64,000 bases of DNA from Ectothiorhodospiraceae bacterium (GTDB taxonomy: Bacteria; Pseudomonadota; Gammaproteobacteria; Nitrococcales; Aquisalimonadaceae), in the NCBI GenBank assembly GCA_020831885.1, contig JAFIFU010000003.1:84199-148198 (forward strand), read 5' to 3'. The notes under the pieces were generated by a model. It was not told the DNA's origin, did no database searches, and saw only the letters and a program-made list of their open reading frames with translations. The first letter of the stretch is position 1; every line of letters begins with the position of its first letter. This document shows, piece after piece, positions 9,682-18,523 of the stretch. The position numbers and the translations under genes were made by a program.

Positions 9682-10344
9682 TCAGGCGTGTTCCGGGGCT
9701 CTCATGCGATACACAGGGGGAAGCTGATCAGCACCGCTGACACTGACCTTGAGATCCTGTACCAGACCGTCGTGCAGACCATAGATCCAGCCGTTGACCG
9801 TGAGCTGCTGACCACGCGCCCAGGCATTCTGGACAATGGTGGTGTAACAGACGTTGTACACCTGGGCAATGACGTTGAGCTCGCACAGCCGGTCCGCCCG
9901 GGCGCTGTCGTCGCGGACGGCGTCCAGGGCTTCCCGGTGGCGGAAATAGACATCCTTGATATGGCGCAGCCAGCTGTCGATCATCCCCAGTTCGGTGGAG
10001 CCCATGGCCGCCCGAACGCCGCCGCAGCCATAATGGCCGCAGACGATGATGTGTTTCACCCGGAGGACTTCCACGGCGAACTGCAGCACCGACATGCAGT
10101 TGGTGTCGGTATGCACCACCACGTTGGCCACGTTGCGGTGCACGAACAGTTCCCCCGGCAGCAGCCCGACGATTTCGTTGGCCGGAACCCGGCTGTCGGC
10201 ACAGCCGATCCACAGGTATTCCGGGCTCTGTTGCCGCGACAACTTCTCGAAAAAGGCCGGGTCATCCTTCCGGATCCGTTCGGACCATTGCCGGTTGTTC
10301 TCGATCAGGGGCGCCAACGGGGACACATGTTCAGATCCGCACAT
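9682..10344 (-). CDS. can: Beta-class carbonic anhydrase
   Basis: Zinc enzyme interconverting CO2 and bicarbonate. Zinc ligands are Cys48 and Asp50 in CADSRVP and His104 and Cys107 in GHYGCGGV; Arg52 pairs with Asp50. The 220-residue length and the sequence around SWLRHIKDVY fit the Can (YadF) subgroup. Start ATG at 10344 has GGAG upstream. It lies between the isochorismatase-like gene and the GNAT-nitrilase gene, all on the minus strand, with gaps of 70 bases. The symbol is by similarity to E. coli can. Confidence 0.95.
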   Translation of the reverse strand: MCGSEHVSPLAPLIENNRQWSERIRKDDPAFFEKLSRQQSPEYLWIGCADSRVPANEIVGLLPGELFVHRNVANVVVHTDTNCMSVLQFAVEVLRVKHIIVCGHYGCGGVRAAMGSTELGMIDSWLRHIKDVYFRHREALDAVRDDSARADRLCELNVIAQVYNVCYTTIVQNAWARGQQLTVNGWIYGLHDGLVQDLKVSVSGADQLPPVYRMRAPEHA

Positions 10345-10415
10345 ATCTCATCTCCATCACTCGGCAAGGAATCCAGGCCTGCCCGACGGCAGACGTGGAG
10401 GACTGCCGCCCGGCC

Positions 10416-12002
10416 TCAGCCTGATTTCTCACCGGCGTCACCCAGCCACTGGACCTGGAACAGATCCAGTCGGCGGTCCTGATAGTTACGCACTGAGCCC
10501 TGATAGCGGAGTTCGCGCAATTTCTCCAGATCCAGATCCACCACCAGGGTCATTTCCGTGTTGGGTGTCGCCTCCGAAACCACCGCGTCGTGCGGGAAAG
10601 CGAAATCCGACGGGGAGAACACGGCGGACTGGGAATACTGGATGTCCACGTTCTCCACATTCGGCAGATTGCCGACACTGCCGGTGATGGCCACGTAGCA
10701 TTCGTTCTCGATGGCGCGGGCCTGGGCACAGTGGCGAACCCGCTGATAGCCGTTCTTGGTATCAGTCCAGAACGGGACGAACAGGATCTTGATGCCCTGT
10801 TCCATGAGGATGCGGCCCAGTTCGGGGAATTGCACATCGTAGCAGACCAGGATGCCGATCTTGCCCACATCGGTGTCGAAGGCCCGCAGGTTGCTTCCGC
10901 CGCGCAGCCCCCAGTAACTGCGCTCGTCCGGCGTGATATGCAGCTTGTGCTGGCTGTCCCAGGTCCCGTCCCGGCGCATCAGGTAGGACACATTGTAGAG
11001 TTCCTTGCTCTTTTCGTCGTAGACGGGCATGGAACCGGCGATGATGTTGATGTTGTAGCTGACGGCCAGGGAAACGATGCCCTCGCGGATCTCCTCGGTG
11101 TACTGGGAGAGTCCACGCAGGGCTTCTGCCGGATTCTCCTGGTTGAAGTTGGACAGCAGCGGTGCATCGAAGAACTCCGGCAGCAGCAGAAAATCGCAGT
11201 TGTACCCAGCCAGTGCATCGACGAAAAACTCCACCTGGGTCAGCAACTGTTCCACCGAGTGCATGGAGCGCATCTGCCACTGGACGGTACCCACCCGCAC
11301 CGTGGTCTTGCTACCGCCGATCAACGGCGTGCGCCGGTCCTCATAAAAGATATTGTTCCACTGCACCAGTGTGGCGAAAGCGCGGGATTCCCGATCATCG
11401 GGAAGATAGTCGGTGATGACCCGCCGTACATGGAAATCGTTGGCCAGTTGAAAGCTCAGGATCGGATCGTAGATCTCGTGCCGCTTGACCAGTTCGATGT
11501 ATTGCTCGGGCGTCATCTCCCCGGCATAGTCCCGATACCCGGGGATGCGGCCGCCGGCGATGATGCACCGCAGATTGAGGTTCCGGCACAGTTCCTTGCG
11601 GGCGTCGTAGAGCCGTCGCCCCAGCCGCATGCCCGAGTACCGGGGGCTGACGAACACATCCACCCCGTACAGCACATCGCCGTTGGGATCATGGGTGGTG
11701 AAATAGCCGTTGCCGGTGATCTGATCATAGGTGTGCTTGTCACCGAAGCGGCGGTAGTCCACGACGATCGTCAGCGCGGCGGCCACCACCTTGCCGTTGT
11801 CCTCGATGCAGATCTGGCCTTCCGGAAAACGGTTGAGCTGGGCCGCGAACTGCTTGCGGGACCAGGCGCCCATGCCGGGGTAGACCGCCTCCATGATCTC
11901 CTTGATGTCCGCGTAATCCTCGTAACGGAGGTTACGCAGCTTCAGATGGTGCTCATCGCCATCGTCCTGCTGCTGATCCCGCAGATCCCGGTGCTCGTTC
12001 AT
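10416..12002 (-). CDS. Fusion of GNAT acetyltransferase and carbon-nitrogen hydrolase
   Basis: Two-domain enzyme of 528 residues. Residues about 20-200 are a GNAT acetyltransferase with an acetyl-CoA loop at SGMRLGRRLYDAR (123-135). Residues 234-520 are a nitrilase-superfamily amidohydrolase with the Glu-Lys-Cys triad Glu276 (LLPEFFD), Lys353 (QHKLHITP) and Cys387 (LVCYDVQFPE). This architecture is known as an uncharacterised conserved fusion in several proteobacteria; the substrate is unknown. One possibility is that one domain acylates an amine and the other handles the matching amide. The ATG follows GAGGTGGACGAACC. The first 20 residues are very hydrophilic and may be disordered. Confidence 0.9.
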   Translation of the reverse strand: MNEHRDLRDQQQDDGDEHHLKLRNLRYEDYADIKEIMEAVYPGMGAWSRKQFAAQLNRFPEGQICIEDNGKVVAAALTIVVDYRRFGDKHTYDQITGNGYFTTHDPNGDVLYGVDVFVSPRYSGMRLGRRLYDARKELCRNLNLRCIIAGGRIPGYRDYAGEMTPEQYIELVKRHEIYDPILSFQLANDFHVRRVITDYLPDDRESRAFATLVQWNNIFYEDRRTPLIGGSKTTVRVGTVQWQMRSMHSVEQLLTQVEFFVDALAGYNCDFLLLPEFFDAPLLSNFNQENPAEALRGLSQYTEEIREGIVSLAVSYNINIIAGSMPVYDEKSKELYNVSYLMRRDGTWDSQHKLHITPDERSYWGLRGGSNLRAFDTDVGKIGILVCYDVQFPELGRILMEQGIKILFVPFWTDTKNGYQRVRHCAQARAIENECYVAITGSVGNLPNVENVDIQYSQSAVFSPSDFAFPHDAVVSEATPNTEMTLVVDLDLEKLRELRYQGSVRNYQDRRLDLFQVQWLGDAGEKSG

Positions 12003-12028
12003 GGTTCGTCCACCTCACTGAAAGCAAA

Positions 12029-12061
12029 GCACGCATGCGCCCCGGCGGCCCGCATGCGTGC
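12029..12061 (-). terminator. Hairpin between tpx and the GNAT-nitrilase gene
   Basis: Perfect 11-bp arms GCACGCATGCG / CGCATGCGTGC with an 11-base GC-rich loop, located in the 106-base gap after tpx. There is no T-run on either side, so it may be a weak terminator, an attenuator or an mRNA-stabilising structure rather than a standard intrinsic terminator. Confidence 0.5.
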
Positions 12062-12108
12062 AGCATATTGCAGGGACGCTCCCAAGGGGGTGCGCCCGTT
12101 GCACCCGT

Positions 12109-12606
12109 TCAGAGCTTGGCCAGTGCAGCCTCGTAGTCCGGCTCCTTGGCGATCTCGTCAACCAGTTCGCTATGGGAAACCTGGCCGTTCTCATCAATGA
12201 CCACCACGGCCCGGGCCAGCAGTCCGCGCAGCGGGCCGTCCACCATTTCCACACCGTAAGCCTTGCCAAACTCCGGGCTGCGGAATGTGGAGGCATTGAC
12301 CACGTTCTCCAGCCCTTCGGCGCCGCAGAACCGCTTTTGGGCGAAGGGCAGGTCCGCGGACACACAGAGGACGACCGCGTTATCCCGTCCGGACGCCTTT
12401 TGATTGAAAACGCGGACGGATTTCGCGCAGGTCGGGGTGTCGATACTGGGGAAGATGTTGAGCACCACCTTCTTCCCCTTATACGTCTCCAGGCCCAGCT
12501 CGCCGAGATCGTCGCCGGTCAGGTTGAAATCCGGTGCGGCGGTGCCGGCGGCGGGCAGTTCGCCAACGGTCTGTACAGGGTTACCACGCAAACTGATGGT
12601 GGGCAT
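12109..12606 (-). CDS. tpx: Thiol peroxidase Tpx
   Basis: Periredoxin-type peroxidase that reduces hydrogen and alkyl peroxides using thioredoxin. Peroxidatic Cys60 sits in the Tpx signature PSIDTPTCAKSVR. Resolving Cys94 lies in KRFCG, giving the Tpx-specific spacing of an atypical 2-Cys peroxiredoxin. The 165-residue length is typical. AAGGAG precedes the ATG at a slightly long distance of 9 bases. It lies 22 bases downstream of the small coiled-coil gene, so the two are probably co-transcribed as a stress unit. Confidence 0.96.
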   Translation of the reverse strand: MPTISLRGNPVQTVGELPAAGTAAPDFNLTGDDLGELGLETYKGKKVVLNIFPSIDTPTCAKSVRVFNQKASGRDNAVVLCVSADLPFAQKRFCGAEGLENVVNASTFRSPEFGKAYGVEMVDGPLRGLLARAVVVIDENGQVSHSELVDEIAKEPDYEAALAKL

Positions 12607-12628
12607 CGATCGCTTCTCCTTCTTTCGT

Positions 12629-12916
12629 TTACTTGAAATGACTCCAGGCCTTCTTCAGGCCCTCCTCGAACTCCTTCCACGCGGCATCGGCACGATGACG
12701 AAAGTCCTCCCAGGCCTTCTCGCTGGCCTCCTCCAGCGCGCGGTAGCGCTCCCGCGCCTCGTCACGCTGACGGCGTAGCTGTTCCAACTGGTCTTCGTAC
12801 TGCTTCCGCATGTCCGCCTGGGCCCCGCGCGCCTTCGCTTCCAGCTTCTCCATCTCCGCATTCCAGGCATCCAGTTGGGCCTTGAACTTCTCCAGATAGG
12901 CATCCCGCTTGCTCAT
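12629..12916 (-). CDS. Small coiled-coil protein, possible stress protein
   Basis: A 95-residue, highly charged, entirely helical protein starting MSKRDAYLEKFKAQLDAWN and containing heptad-like patterns of Leu and Ala between Glu/Lys/Arg/Gln. It resembles the short coiled-coil proteins sometimes annotated as sll1863-type stress response proteins; I recognise the style, not a function. The frame is open upstream to 13039, but the ATG at 12916 has a GGGAGGTGGCG-type ribosome site and matches where such proteins start. It lies immediately upstream of tpx. Confidence 0.8.
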   Translation of the reverse strand: MSKRDAYLEKFKAQLDAWNAEMEKLEAKARGAQADMRKQYEDQLEQLRRQRDEARERYRALEEASEKAWEDFRHRADAAWKEFEEGLKKAWSHFK

Positions 12917-13135
12917 CGCCACCTCCCGATTGTTCTGCGGCCAGGTACCGGCCTTGTCCAGCCTAACAGGCCGGGACCACCGCCGCACCAGGCTCAACCG
13001 CCGACCTCGGGCGCTCCTGCCGCCGGAAGGCGGGCCCATTCAGCCAGTCCCTGCGCAATGCGACAGTCAGTTCACATTTGCGTTCCGCATCCGCGCACGG
13101 GATGGCCGCTTCGGCCAGATGGTACACGCTGCCGT

Positions 13136-14407
13136 TCATGGGTGATCCATGGTGAGGGAAAGCATCAGGTCCATGACATTGGTTCCGGTGGGTCCCGTGG
13201 TCAGCAGATCGCCACTGGCGGCAAGAAACCTCCCCGCATCCGCCCGTCCCAGGCAATCCACGGGATCCAGACCCGCGTTCCTGCCCCGGGCGCAGGTCTC
13301 ATGATCCACCAGGGCGCCGGCATCTTCCCCCGGGCCATCGGTGCCATCGGTGCCGGCAGCCAGAAACCAGGCCGGTTTGCCGCCATCCAGCGCGATAGCC
13401 ACGGCCAGTGCAAGGTGCTGCGCCCGCCCCCCACGACCGGGGTTTTCGGGAAGCCGCACCGTTGTCTCACCGCCGTGGATGCGCATCCCCGCCGGCCCGG
13501 CCCGGAAGTCCTGGACAAGGCTGGCGGCGGCCCGCTCTGCTTCCCCCTGCACCAGATCGGGATCCACGGTGACAGGAATTCCCAGACGCCGGGCCTCCGC
13601 GGCGGCCGCCTCCCTTGCCTGCCGGTTATCCGCGACGCAGACCACCTCCACGCCATGAAAACAGGCCGCCCGCTCCGGCGGCAAAGGCGGCGCGGCTTCC
13701 ACCAGCGGTCGAAGCCACCGCGGCAGTTGGTTCGGAGGCACCAGCGGGCCACCACCCGGCACCAGCAGGCCGGAACCAATCACCGCCGGATCGTCGCCGG
13801 GCACATCGGAGATCAACAGCACCCGGCAACGACGACCATTCAACCGCTCAGCCAGCCTCCCGCCCTTGATGCACGAAACCGTCCGCCGGATACGGTTGAC
13901 CTGATCGATGGCCAGGGGGCGCCCCAGCAGCCAGCGGTTCAGTCGTGCCAGGGTTTCCGCGTCGCCCCCCGGCGGCAACACCTCCACCAGACTGGAGGCA
14001 CCACCGGAGATCAGCGCCAGCAATGGAAGGCCCGGCGGAAGCCCCTCCAGAAAGCGCAGAAGCGCCTCGCCGGCCTCCAGGCTGGAGGCATCGGCCACGG
14101 GATGGGCGGCCTCCAGGCATTGCAGCCGCGGGTGCCCGCAGGAGGCGTCCCTATGCCCGTGCTTGGTAATGAGAAGACCACGGTCCAACCCATCCGGCTG
14201 CACATCCAGCACGCCGGCGGTCATTGCGGCGGCCGCCTTGCCTATGGCCAGCAGCGCAAAGGGCCCGTTCAACGGACGCGCCCGGAGCGCCCGTCCAACC
14301 GCGGCACGGCCACCCACCGCGGCCAGGGCCGCCCGGTAGCAGGCCATGAGCGCTTCACGGGGTGTTCCATGGCTCGCGGCCAACGGTGGACTGGGACCCT
14401 GAGACAT
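13136..14407 (-). CDS. Glycerate 2-kinase (MOFRL/DUF4147 family)
   Basis: Phosphorylates D-glycerate using ATP. The family is recognised by AIGKAAAAM near residue 55, the SGGASSL motif near residue 138, and the C-terminal MOFRL-type sequence with GTDGTDGP near residue 365. The length (423 residues) is typical. I choose the ATG at 14407 over an upstream TTG at 14416 because the latter lies too close to its GGAAGG. It could be GckA or TtuD type; both make 2-phosphoglycerate. A 219-base stretch without a gene separates it from the coiled-coil gene; I see nothing definite there. Confidence 0.9.
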   Translation of the reverse strand: MSQGPSPPLAASHGTPREALMACYRAALAAVGGRAAVGRALRARPLNGPFALLAIGKAAAAMTAGVLDVQPDGLDRGLLITKHGHRDASCGHPRLQCLEAAHPVADASSLEAGEALLRFLEGLPPGLPLLALISGGASSLVEVLPPGGDAETLARLNRWLLGRPLAIDQVNRIRRTVSCIKGGRLAERLNGRRCRVLLISDVPGDDPAVIGSGLLVPGGGPLVPPNQLPRWLRPLVEAAPPLPPERAACFHGVEVVCVADNRQAREAAAAEARRLGIPVTVDPDLVQGEAERAAASLVQDFRAGPAGMRIHGGETTVRLPENPGRGGRAQHLALAVAIALDGGKPAWFLAAGTDGTDGPGEDAGALVDHETCARGRNAGLDPVDCLGRADAGRFLAASGDLLTTGPTGTNVMDLMLSLTMDHP

Positions 14408-14434
14408 GGCTGGCAACCTTCCGGGAGGTCAGGG

Positions 14435-15628
14435 TCAGCAACAGGCTGCCAGCGCCTGCTCCAGATCCGCCTGCAGATCGGCGACATCCTCCAGCCCCAC
14501 GGACAGCCGAATCAGGCCTTCCGTGATGCCGGAGGCCTCGCGCTGCTGGGCGGAGATGCGCCCGTGGGTCGTGCTGGCCGGGTGCGTGATGGTGCTCTTG
14601 GCATCCCCCAGATTCGCGGTGATCGACAGCAAACGGGTATTGTCGATCAGGCGCCAGGCCGCCTTGCGGCCGCCTTCCAGCTCAAAGGAGACGATGCCCC
14701 CGTAGCCGGTCTGCTGTTCGCCGGCCAGTTCATGCTGGGGATGGGAGCGCAGGCCCGGATAATGCACCTGCTTTACCTGTGGCTGGTGCTGCAGCCAGTC
14801 GGCCAGGGCCATGGCATTGTCGCAATGGGCGCGCATACGCAACCGCAAGGTCTCCAATCCTTTCAGGAACACCCAGGCGTTGAACGGGCTCATGGTTGGT
14901 CCCGCGGTACGCAGAAATCCGAAAATCTCCTCACCGACCCGTCGCCTGTCGCCCACCACGGCGCCGCCCACGCAGCGCCCCTGACCGTCCAGATACTTGG
15001 TGGCGGAATGGATGACCAGGTCCGCCCCCAGCGTCAGGGGCCGCTGAAGCGCCGGCGTGCAGAAACAGTTGTCCACGATCAGCAGACAATCGTTGGCATG
15101 GGCCAGTGCTGCCAGGTGACGGATGTCCGCCACCTCGGTCAGCGGGTTGGAAGGCGTTTCCAGGAACAGGAAGCGTGTGTTGGGCCGGATGGTCGCCTGC
15201 CAGGCAGCGTAGTCGGTGATGGGCACGAAGTCCGTCTCCACACCGAACCGGGGCAGGACATTGCTGAACAGCGATGTGGTGGTGCCGAACAATCCCCGGG
15301 AGGCCACGATGTGATCCCCCCCCCGCAGCAGCGCCATGGCAGTGGCCAGCACCGCTGCCATGCCGGACGCGGTCGCCACACAGGCCTCACCCTCTTCCAG
15401 CGCCGCCAATCGGTCCTGAAAGATTCGCACCGTAGGGTTGGTGAAGCGGGAATAGATGTTCCCGTCCTCCTCCCCGGCGAAGCGGGCGGCAGCCTGGGCC
15501 GCCGTCTCGAAGGTGAAACTGGAGCTCAGGAACAGCGCCTCCGACTGCTCCATCTCCGCCGTGCGCCGCTGGCCTGCGCGGACGGCGCGGGTGCAAAACC
15601 CGTACTGATCGGTAGTATCCTGCGACAT
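14435..15628 (-). CDS. metZ: O-succinylhomoserine sulfhydrylase
   Basis: PLP enzyme that makes homocysteine directly from O-succinylhomoserine and sulfide in methionine synthesis. The PLP lysine is Lys211 in IHSATKYLDGQ; PSNPLTE and the Cys/Met-metabolism family core around residues 155-165 are present. The start ATG at 15628 has GAGGA upstream and gives 397 residues. The purF-metZ adjacency is the standard gammaproteobacterial order, which favours MetZ over MetB or a gamma-lyase. It follows purF by 42 bases. Confidence 0.95.
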   Translation of the reverse strand: MSQDTTDQYGFCTRAVRAGQRRTAEMEQSEALFLSSSFTFETAAQAAARFAGEEDGNIYSRFTNPTVRIFQDRLAALEEGEACVATASGMAAVLATAMALLRGGDHIVASRGLFGTTTSLFSNVLPRFGVETDFVPITDYAAWQATIRPNTRFLFLETPSNPLTEVADIRHLAALAHANDCLLIVDNCFCTPALQRPLTLGADLVIHSATKYLDGQGRCVGGAVVGDRRRVGEEIFGFLRTAGPTMSPFNAWVFLKGLETLRLRMRAHCDNAMALADWLQHQPQVKQVHYPGLRSHPQHELAGEQQTGYGGIVSFELEGGRKAAWRLIDNTRLLSITANLGDAKSTITHPASTTHGRISAQQREASGITEGLIRLSVGLEDVADLQADLEQALAACC

Positions 15629-15670
15629 GGTGTCCTCGATCTCGCTGGTCCGCACTCCCGCGGCCGGCGA

Positions 15671-17191
15671 TCAGCCCCGGTTCATGGTCTGATACAAGTC
15701 ATTGACCTCGCTCGGCCCGCCTGTCTCATCGGACCGGGCACCGTCCGCCCGGCGTCGGGCCAGTTCCTGCAGGTAGGCTTCGGTGACGTCGCCTGTGACG
15801 TACTGCCCGTTGAAGCAGGAGGCGTCGAAGGCGGTCAGCCCTCGGTTACCCCGGCGTACGGCTTCCTCCAGGTCCTCCAGATCCTGATAGATCAGCCGGT
15901 CAGCCCCGATCAGCGTCGCCACTTCCTCCTCGCTCCGGCCATGGGCGATCAGCTCTTCGGCGGCGGGCATATCGATGCCGTACACGTTCGGGTAGCGCAC
16001 TGCGGGGGCGGCAGACGCAAAATAGACTTTCTTCGCACCCTCGTCACGCGCCATCTGGATGATCTGCTCGCAGGTGGTGCCCCGCACGATGGAATCGTCC
16101 ACCAGGAGCACGTTCTTGCCCTTGAACTCGAGCCCGATGGGATTGAGCTTCTGGCGCACGGATTTTCGCCGCTGGGCCTGGCCCGGCATGATGAAGGTCC
16201 GGCCGATATAGCGATTCTTGATAAAGCCCTCACGGTAGGTGACGCCCAGGTGATGGGCCATCTCCAGCGCCGAGGTGCGGCTGGTATCCGGCACCGGAAT
16301 GATCACATCGATATCGTGATCCGGCCAGGTGCGGAGCACCTTCTGCGCCAGCTTTTCCCCCATGCGCAGCCGGGCCTTGTACACGGCGACATCATCAATG
16401 ATGGAGTCAGGCCGGGCCAGATAGACGTACTCGAACAGACAGGGGGCGTGCCGCGGGTTCTCGGCACATTGCCGTGTATGCAGCCGGCCGTCCAGGCTGA
16501 TCAACACAGCCTCTCCCGGATCCAGCTCCCGGATCAGGGAGAACCCCAGGGTGTCCATGGCCACACTCTCCGAGGCCACCATGTATTCCATTCCCAGGTC
16601 GGTCTCCTTCTGGCCGAAACACACCGGCCGGATACCGTGGGGGTCACGGAATGCCAGCACACCGTAACCGTTGACCATGGCCACCGCGGCGTAACCACCC
16701 CGGCAACGGCGATGGACCCGCGCCACCGCATCGAAGATATCGTTTTCGTCGATCCGCAGCTTCCCGGGACGGGCGAGCTCGTGGGCAAACACGTTCAGCA
16801 GGATCTCGGAATCCGATTCCGTGTTGATATGGCGCAGGTCCTCCAGAAACAGCTCGCGCTTGAGTGTTTCGGCATTGGTCAGATTGCCGTTGTGCGCCAG
16901 GCTGATGCCATAGGGCGAGTTGACATAGAAAGGCTGCGCTTCGGCGGAGCTGGAACAGCCCGCGGTGGGGTAACGGACGTGCCCGATCCCCACATTGCCG
17001 CGAAGCTGCAGCATATGCTCCTGGCGAAACACATCGCGCACCAACCCGTTGTTCTTGCGCAGACTCAGACGGCCGTTGTCGTAGGTCATGATGCCGGCGG
17101 CATCCTGCCCCCGGTGCTGAAGGACGGTCAGGCCATCGTAAAGGGCCTGATTCACGGGGCCGCGGCCCACCATGCCGATAATGCCACACAT
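15671..17191 (-). CDS. purF: Amidophosphoribosyltransferase
   Basis: First enzyme of de novo purine synthesis, converting PRPP and glutamine to phosphoribosylamine. It begins MCGIIGMVG, so Cys2 is the N-terminal nucleophile of the class II glutaminase. The PRPP-binding loop [13 protein letters not shown] lies around residues 360-375. Its 506 residues match the E. coli length (505). It sits downstream of cvpA, the same order as the E. coli cvpA-purF operon. Confidence 0.98.
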   Translation of the reverse strand: MCGIIGMVGRGPVNQALYDGLTVLQHRGQDAAGIMTYDNGRLSLRKNNGLVRDVFRQEHMLQLRGNVGIGHVRYPTAGCSSSAEAQPFYVNSPYGISLAHNGNLTNAETLKRELFLEDLRHINTESDSEILLNVFAHELARPGKLRIDENDIFDAVARVHRRCRGGYAAVAMVNGYGVLAFRDPHGIRPVCFGQKETDLGMEYMVASESVAMDTLGFSLIRELDPGEAVLISLDGRLHTRQCAENPRHAPCLFEYVYLARPDSIIDDVAVYKARLRMGEKLAQKVLRTWPDHDIDVIIPVPDTSRTSALEMAHHLGVTYREGFIKNRYIGRTFIMPGQAQRRKSVRQKLNPIGLEFKGKNVLLVDDSIVRGTTCEQIIQMARDEGAKKVYFASAAPAVRYPNVYGIDMPAAEELIAHGRSEEEVATLIGADRLIYQDLEDLEEAVRRGNRGLTAFDASCFNGQYVTGDVTEAYLQELARRRADGARSDETGGPSEVNDLYQTMNRG

Positions 17192-17250
17192 GATGCGTCT
17201 GGTTACCTCAACAGCTCGTCATGCAGCCCGGGGTTTGGCCGGGCCATGCT

Positions 17251-17829
17251 TCAGGACTCCGCCACGGGCTCCGTTCCGTTGCAGAATTCCCGCCAATAAT
17301 CCCGCGCCGGCGTGCCGTCCACCTCCTCACTCTCATCCACCAGGGGAGCGTAAACCGTCATCTCGGCAAGCCATTCATCCACGCCGATGCGACACACCCA
17401 GGGCTGGATCTGCGCTGCCAGCAGGGACTCCTGCCACCAGGGTTCCCGCGGGAGCGCGGTGAGCCCGGCCGCCAGCATGAGTACCGCCACAACGATAACG
17501 CCGCGGGCCACGCCGAACAGGACACCGATGAAACGGTCCGTGCCGGTGAGCCCGGTACGACTGACAAGCTGGCCGGCCGCATAGTTGATGATAGCGCCGA
17601 GGAGCAGGGTGGCGATGAACAGGCCGGCAAACGCCGCCCCCAGGCGCAGCGTGGGTGAGGCGATGTAGTCCACCAGGTACTCGGACAAGGGCTGGGCGAA
17701 ACGGATACCCACCCAGAAGGCCAACACCCAGACCAGCAGTGACAACACCTCGCGCACGAATCCCCGCACAAGGCTGATCAGCGCGGACAGGGCGACAATG
17801 GCGAGGATGGCGTAGTCGAGCCAGTTCAT
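17251..17829 (-). CDS. cvpA: CvpA family membrane protein
   Basis: Inner-membrane protein of 192 residues with about four hydrophobic segments (near 5-25, 30-48, 65-88 and 100-125) and the CvpA signature DYAILAIVALSALISLVRG at the N-terminus. In E. coli it is required for colicin V production and affects envelope stress resistance. It lies upstream of purF as in many gammaproteobacteria. The C-terminus after residue 150 is acidic and likely soluble. Confidence 0.93.
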   Translation of the reverse strand: MNWLDYAILAIVALSALISLVRGFVREVLSLLVWVLAFWVGIRFAQPLSEYLVDYIASPTLRLGAAFAGLFIATLLLGAIINYAAGQLVSRTGLTGTDRFIGVLFGVARGVIVVAVLMLAAGLTALPREPWWQESLLAAQIQPWVCRIGVDEWLAEMTVYAPLVDESEEVDGTPARDYWREFCNGTEPVAES

Positions 17830-17941
17830 CGGATCCCGGAGCGAACAGGGCGGGCAACAGAGACAGCACGCAGATGGTACCAGACCCCCATGGGTCGGGG
17901 AACCGACAGACGCACCACTGGGGGCGGCCCGGCTGCATCCA

Positions 17942-18517
17942 TCAGGGATGCGAGACCACCAGCCCTTCCAGCTCCTCGTCCCGTTGCAGGCGTTGGGCGA
18001 GTTCCCGGGCCTCGTCCCGGTCCATGACCGGACCGACCCGCAAGCGGTACAGCGCCCCGGCGTCCCGCCTCACTTCATCCACGAACGCGCTGTAGCCGCG
18101 TTCGCGTAACCGGTCTCGCAGCGCCATGGCATTGTCACGACGGCTGAAACTGCCCACCTGAACGGCGAAGCCCTCCACGCTGGCGGCTCGGGAATCCGGG
18201 TCCACGGCGCCCGGTGTCCCCGCGCCTTCCGACACGGCATCCGGCTCCTGCATGGCCGTGTCCGGCGGCGGTTCTTCGTCCGGTTCCGCCACCGCAGGTG
18301 CCTGCAGGGGCACACGATCCAGTGCCGGCGCCTCCGCCGCGGGCGGGGGCTGCACCGGTTCACCGGAGAGGGGCGCATCCGGCCGGGGCGGAATCTGCGC
18401 CGGCACGCTCAGGGTGCGGTCCTCCACCGGCCCACGCAGAATCATGGGCAGGAAAATCACCGCCAGCGCGATAAGGACGATGGCACCCACCAGTCGCTGC
18501 TTGTGCCGTTGTTCCAT
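17942..18517 (-). CDS. SPOR-domain protein (DedD-like)
   Basis: Probable cell-division protein that binds denuded peptidoglycan at the septum. It has a cytoplasmic stub, one membrane segment at residues 10-28, a Pro/Ala/Glu-rich periplasmic linker and a C-terminal SPOR domain (about residues 112-190, starting FAVQVGSFSRRDNA). Position between folC and cvpA is that of dedD in E. coli. It starts 6 bases after the folC stop. The low-complexity linker makes family assignment beyond SPOR uncertain. Confidence 0.9.
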   Translation of the reverse strand: MEQRHKQRLVGAIVLIALAVIFLPMILRGPVEDRTLSVPAQIPPRPDAPLSGEPVQPPPAAEAPALDRVPLQAPAVAEPDEEPPPDTAMQEPDAVSEGAGTPGAVDPDSRAASVEGFAVQVGSFSRRDNAMALRDRLRERGYSAFVDEVRRDAGALYRLRVGPVMDRDEARELAQRLQRDEELEGLVVSHP

Positions 18518-18523
18518 GGTCGC

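Noticed and set aside
12875..17299. A 1,474-codon open frame on the plus strand across glycerate kinase, metZ and purF
   Set aside because: It is the antisense frame of well-identified minus-strand genes in high-GC DNA; its composition (Gly, Arg, His, Gln rich) has no domain I recognise.
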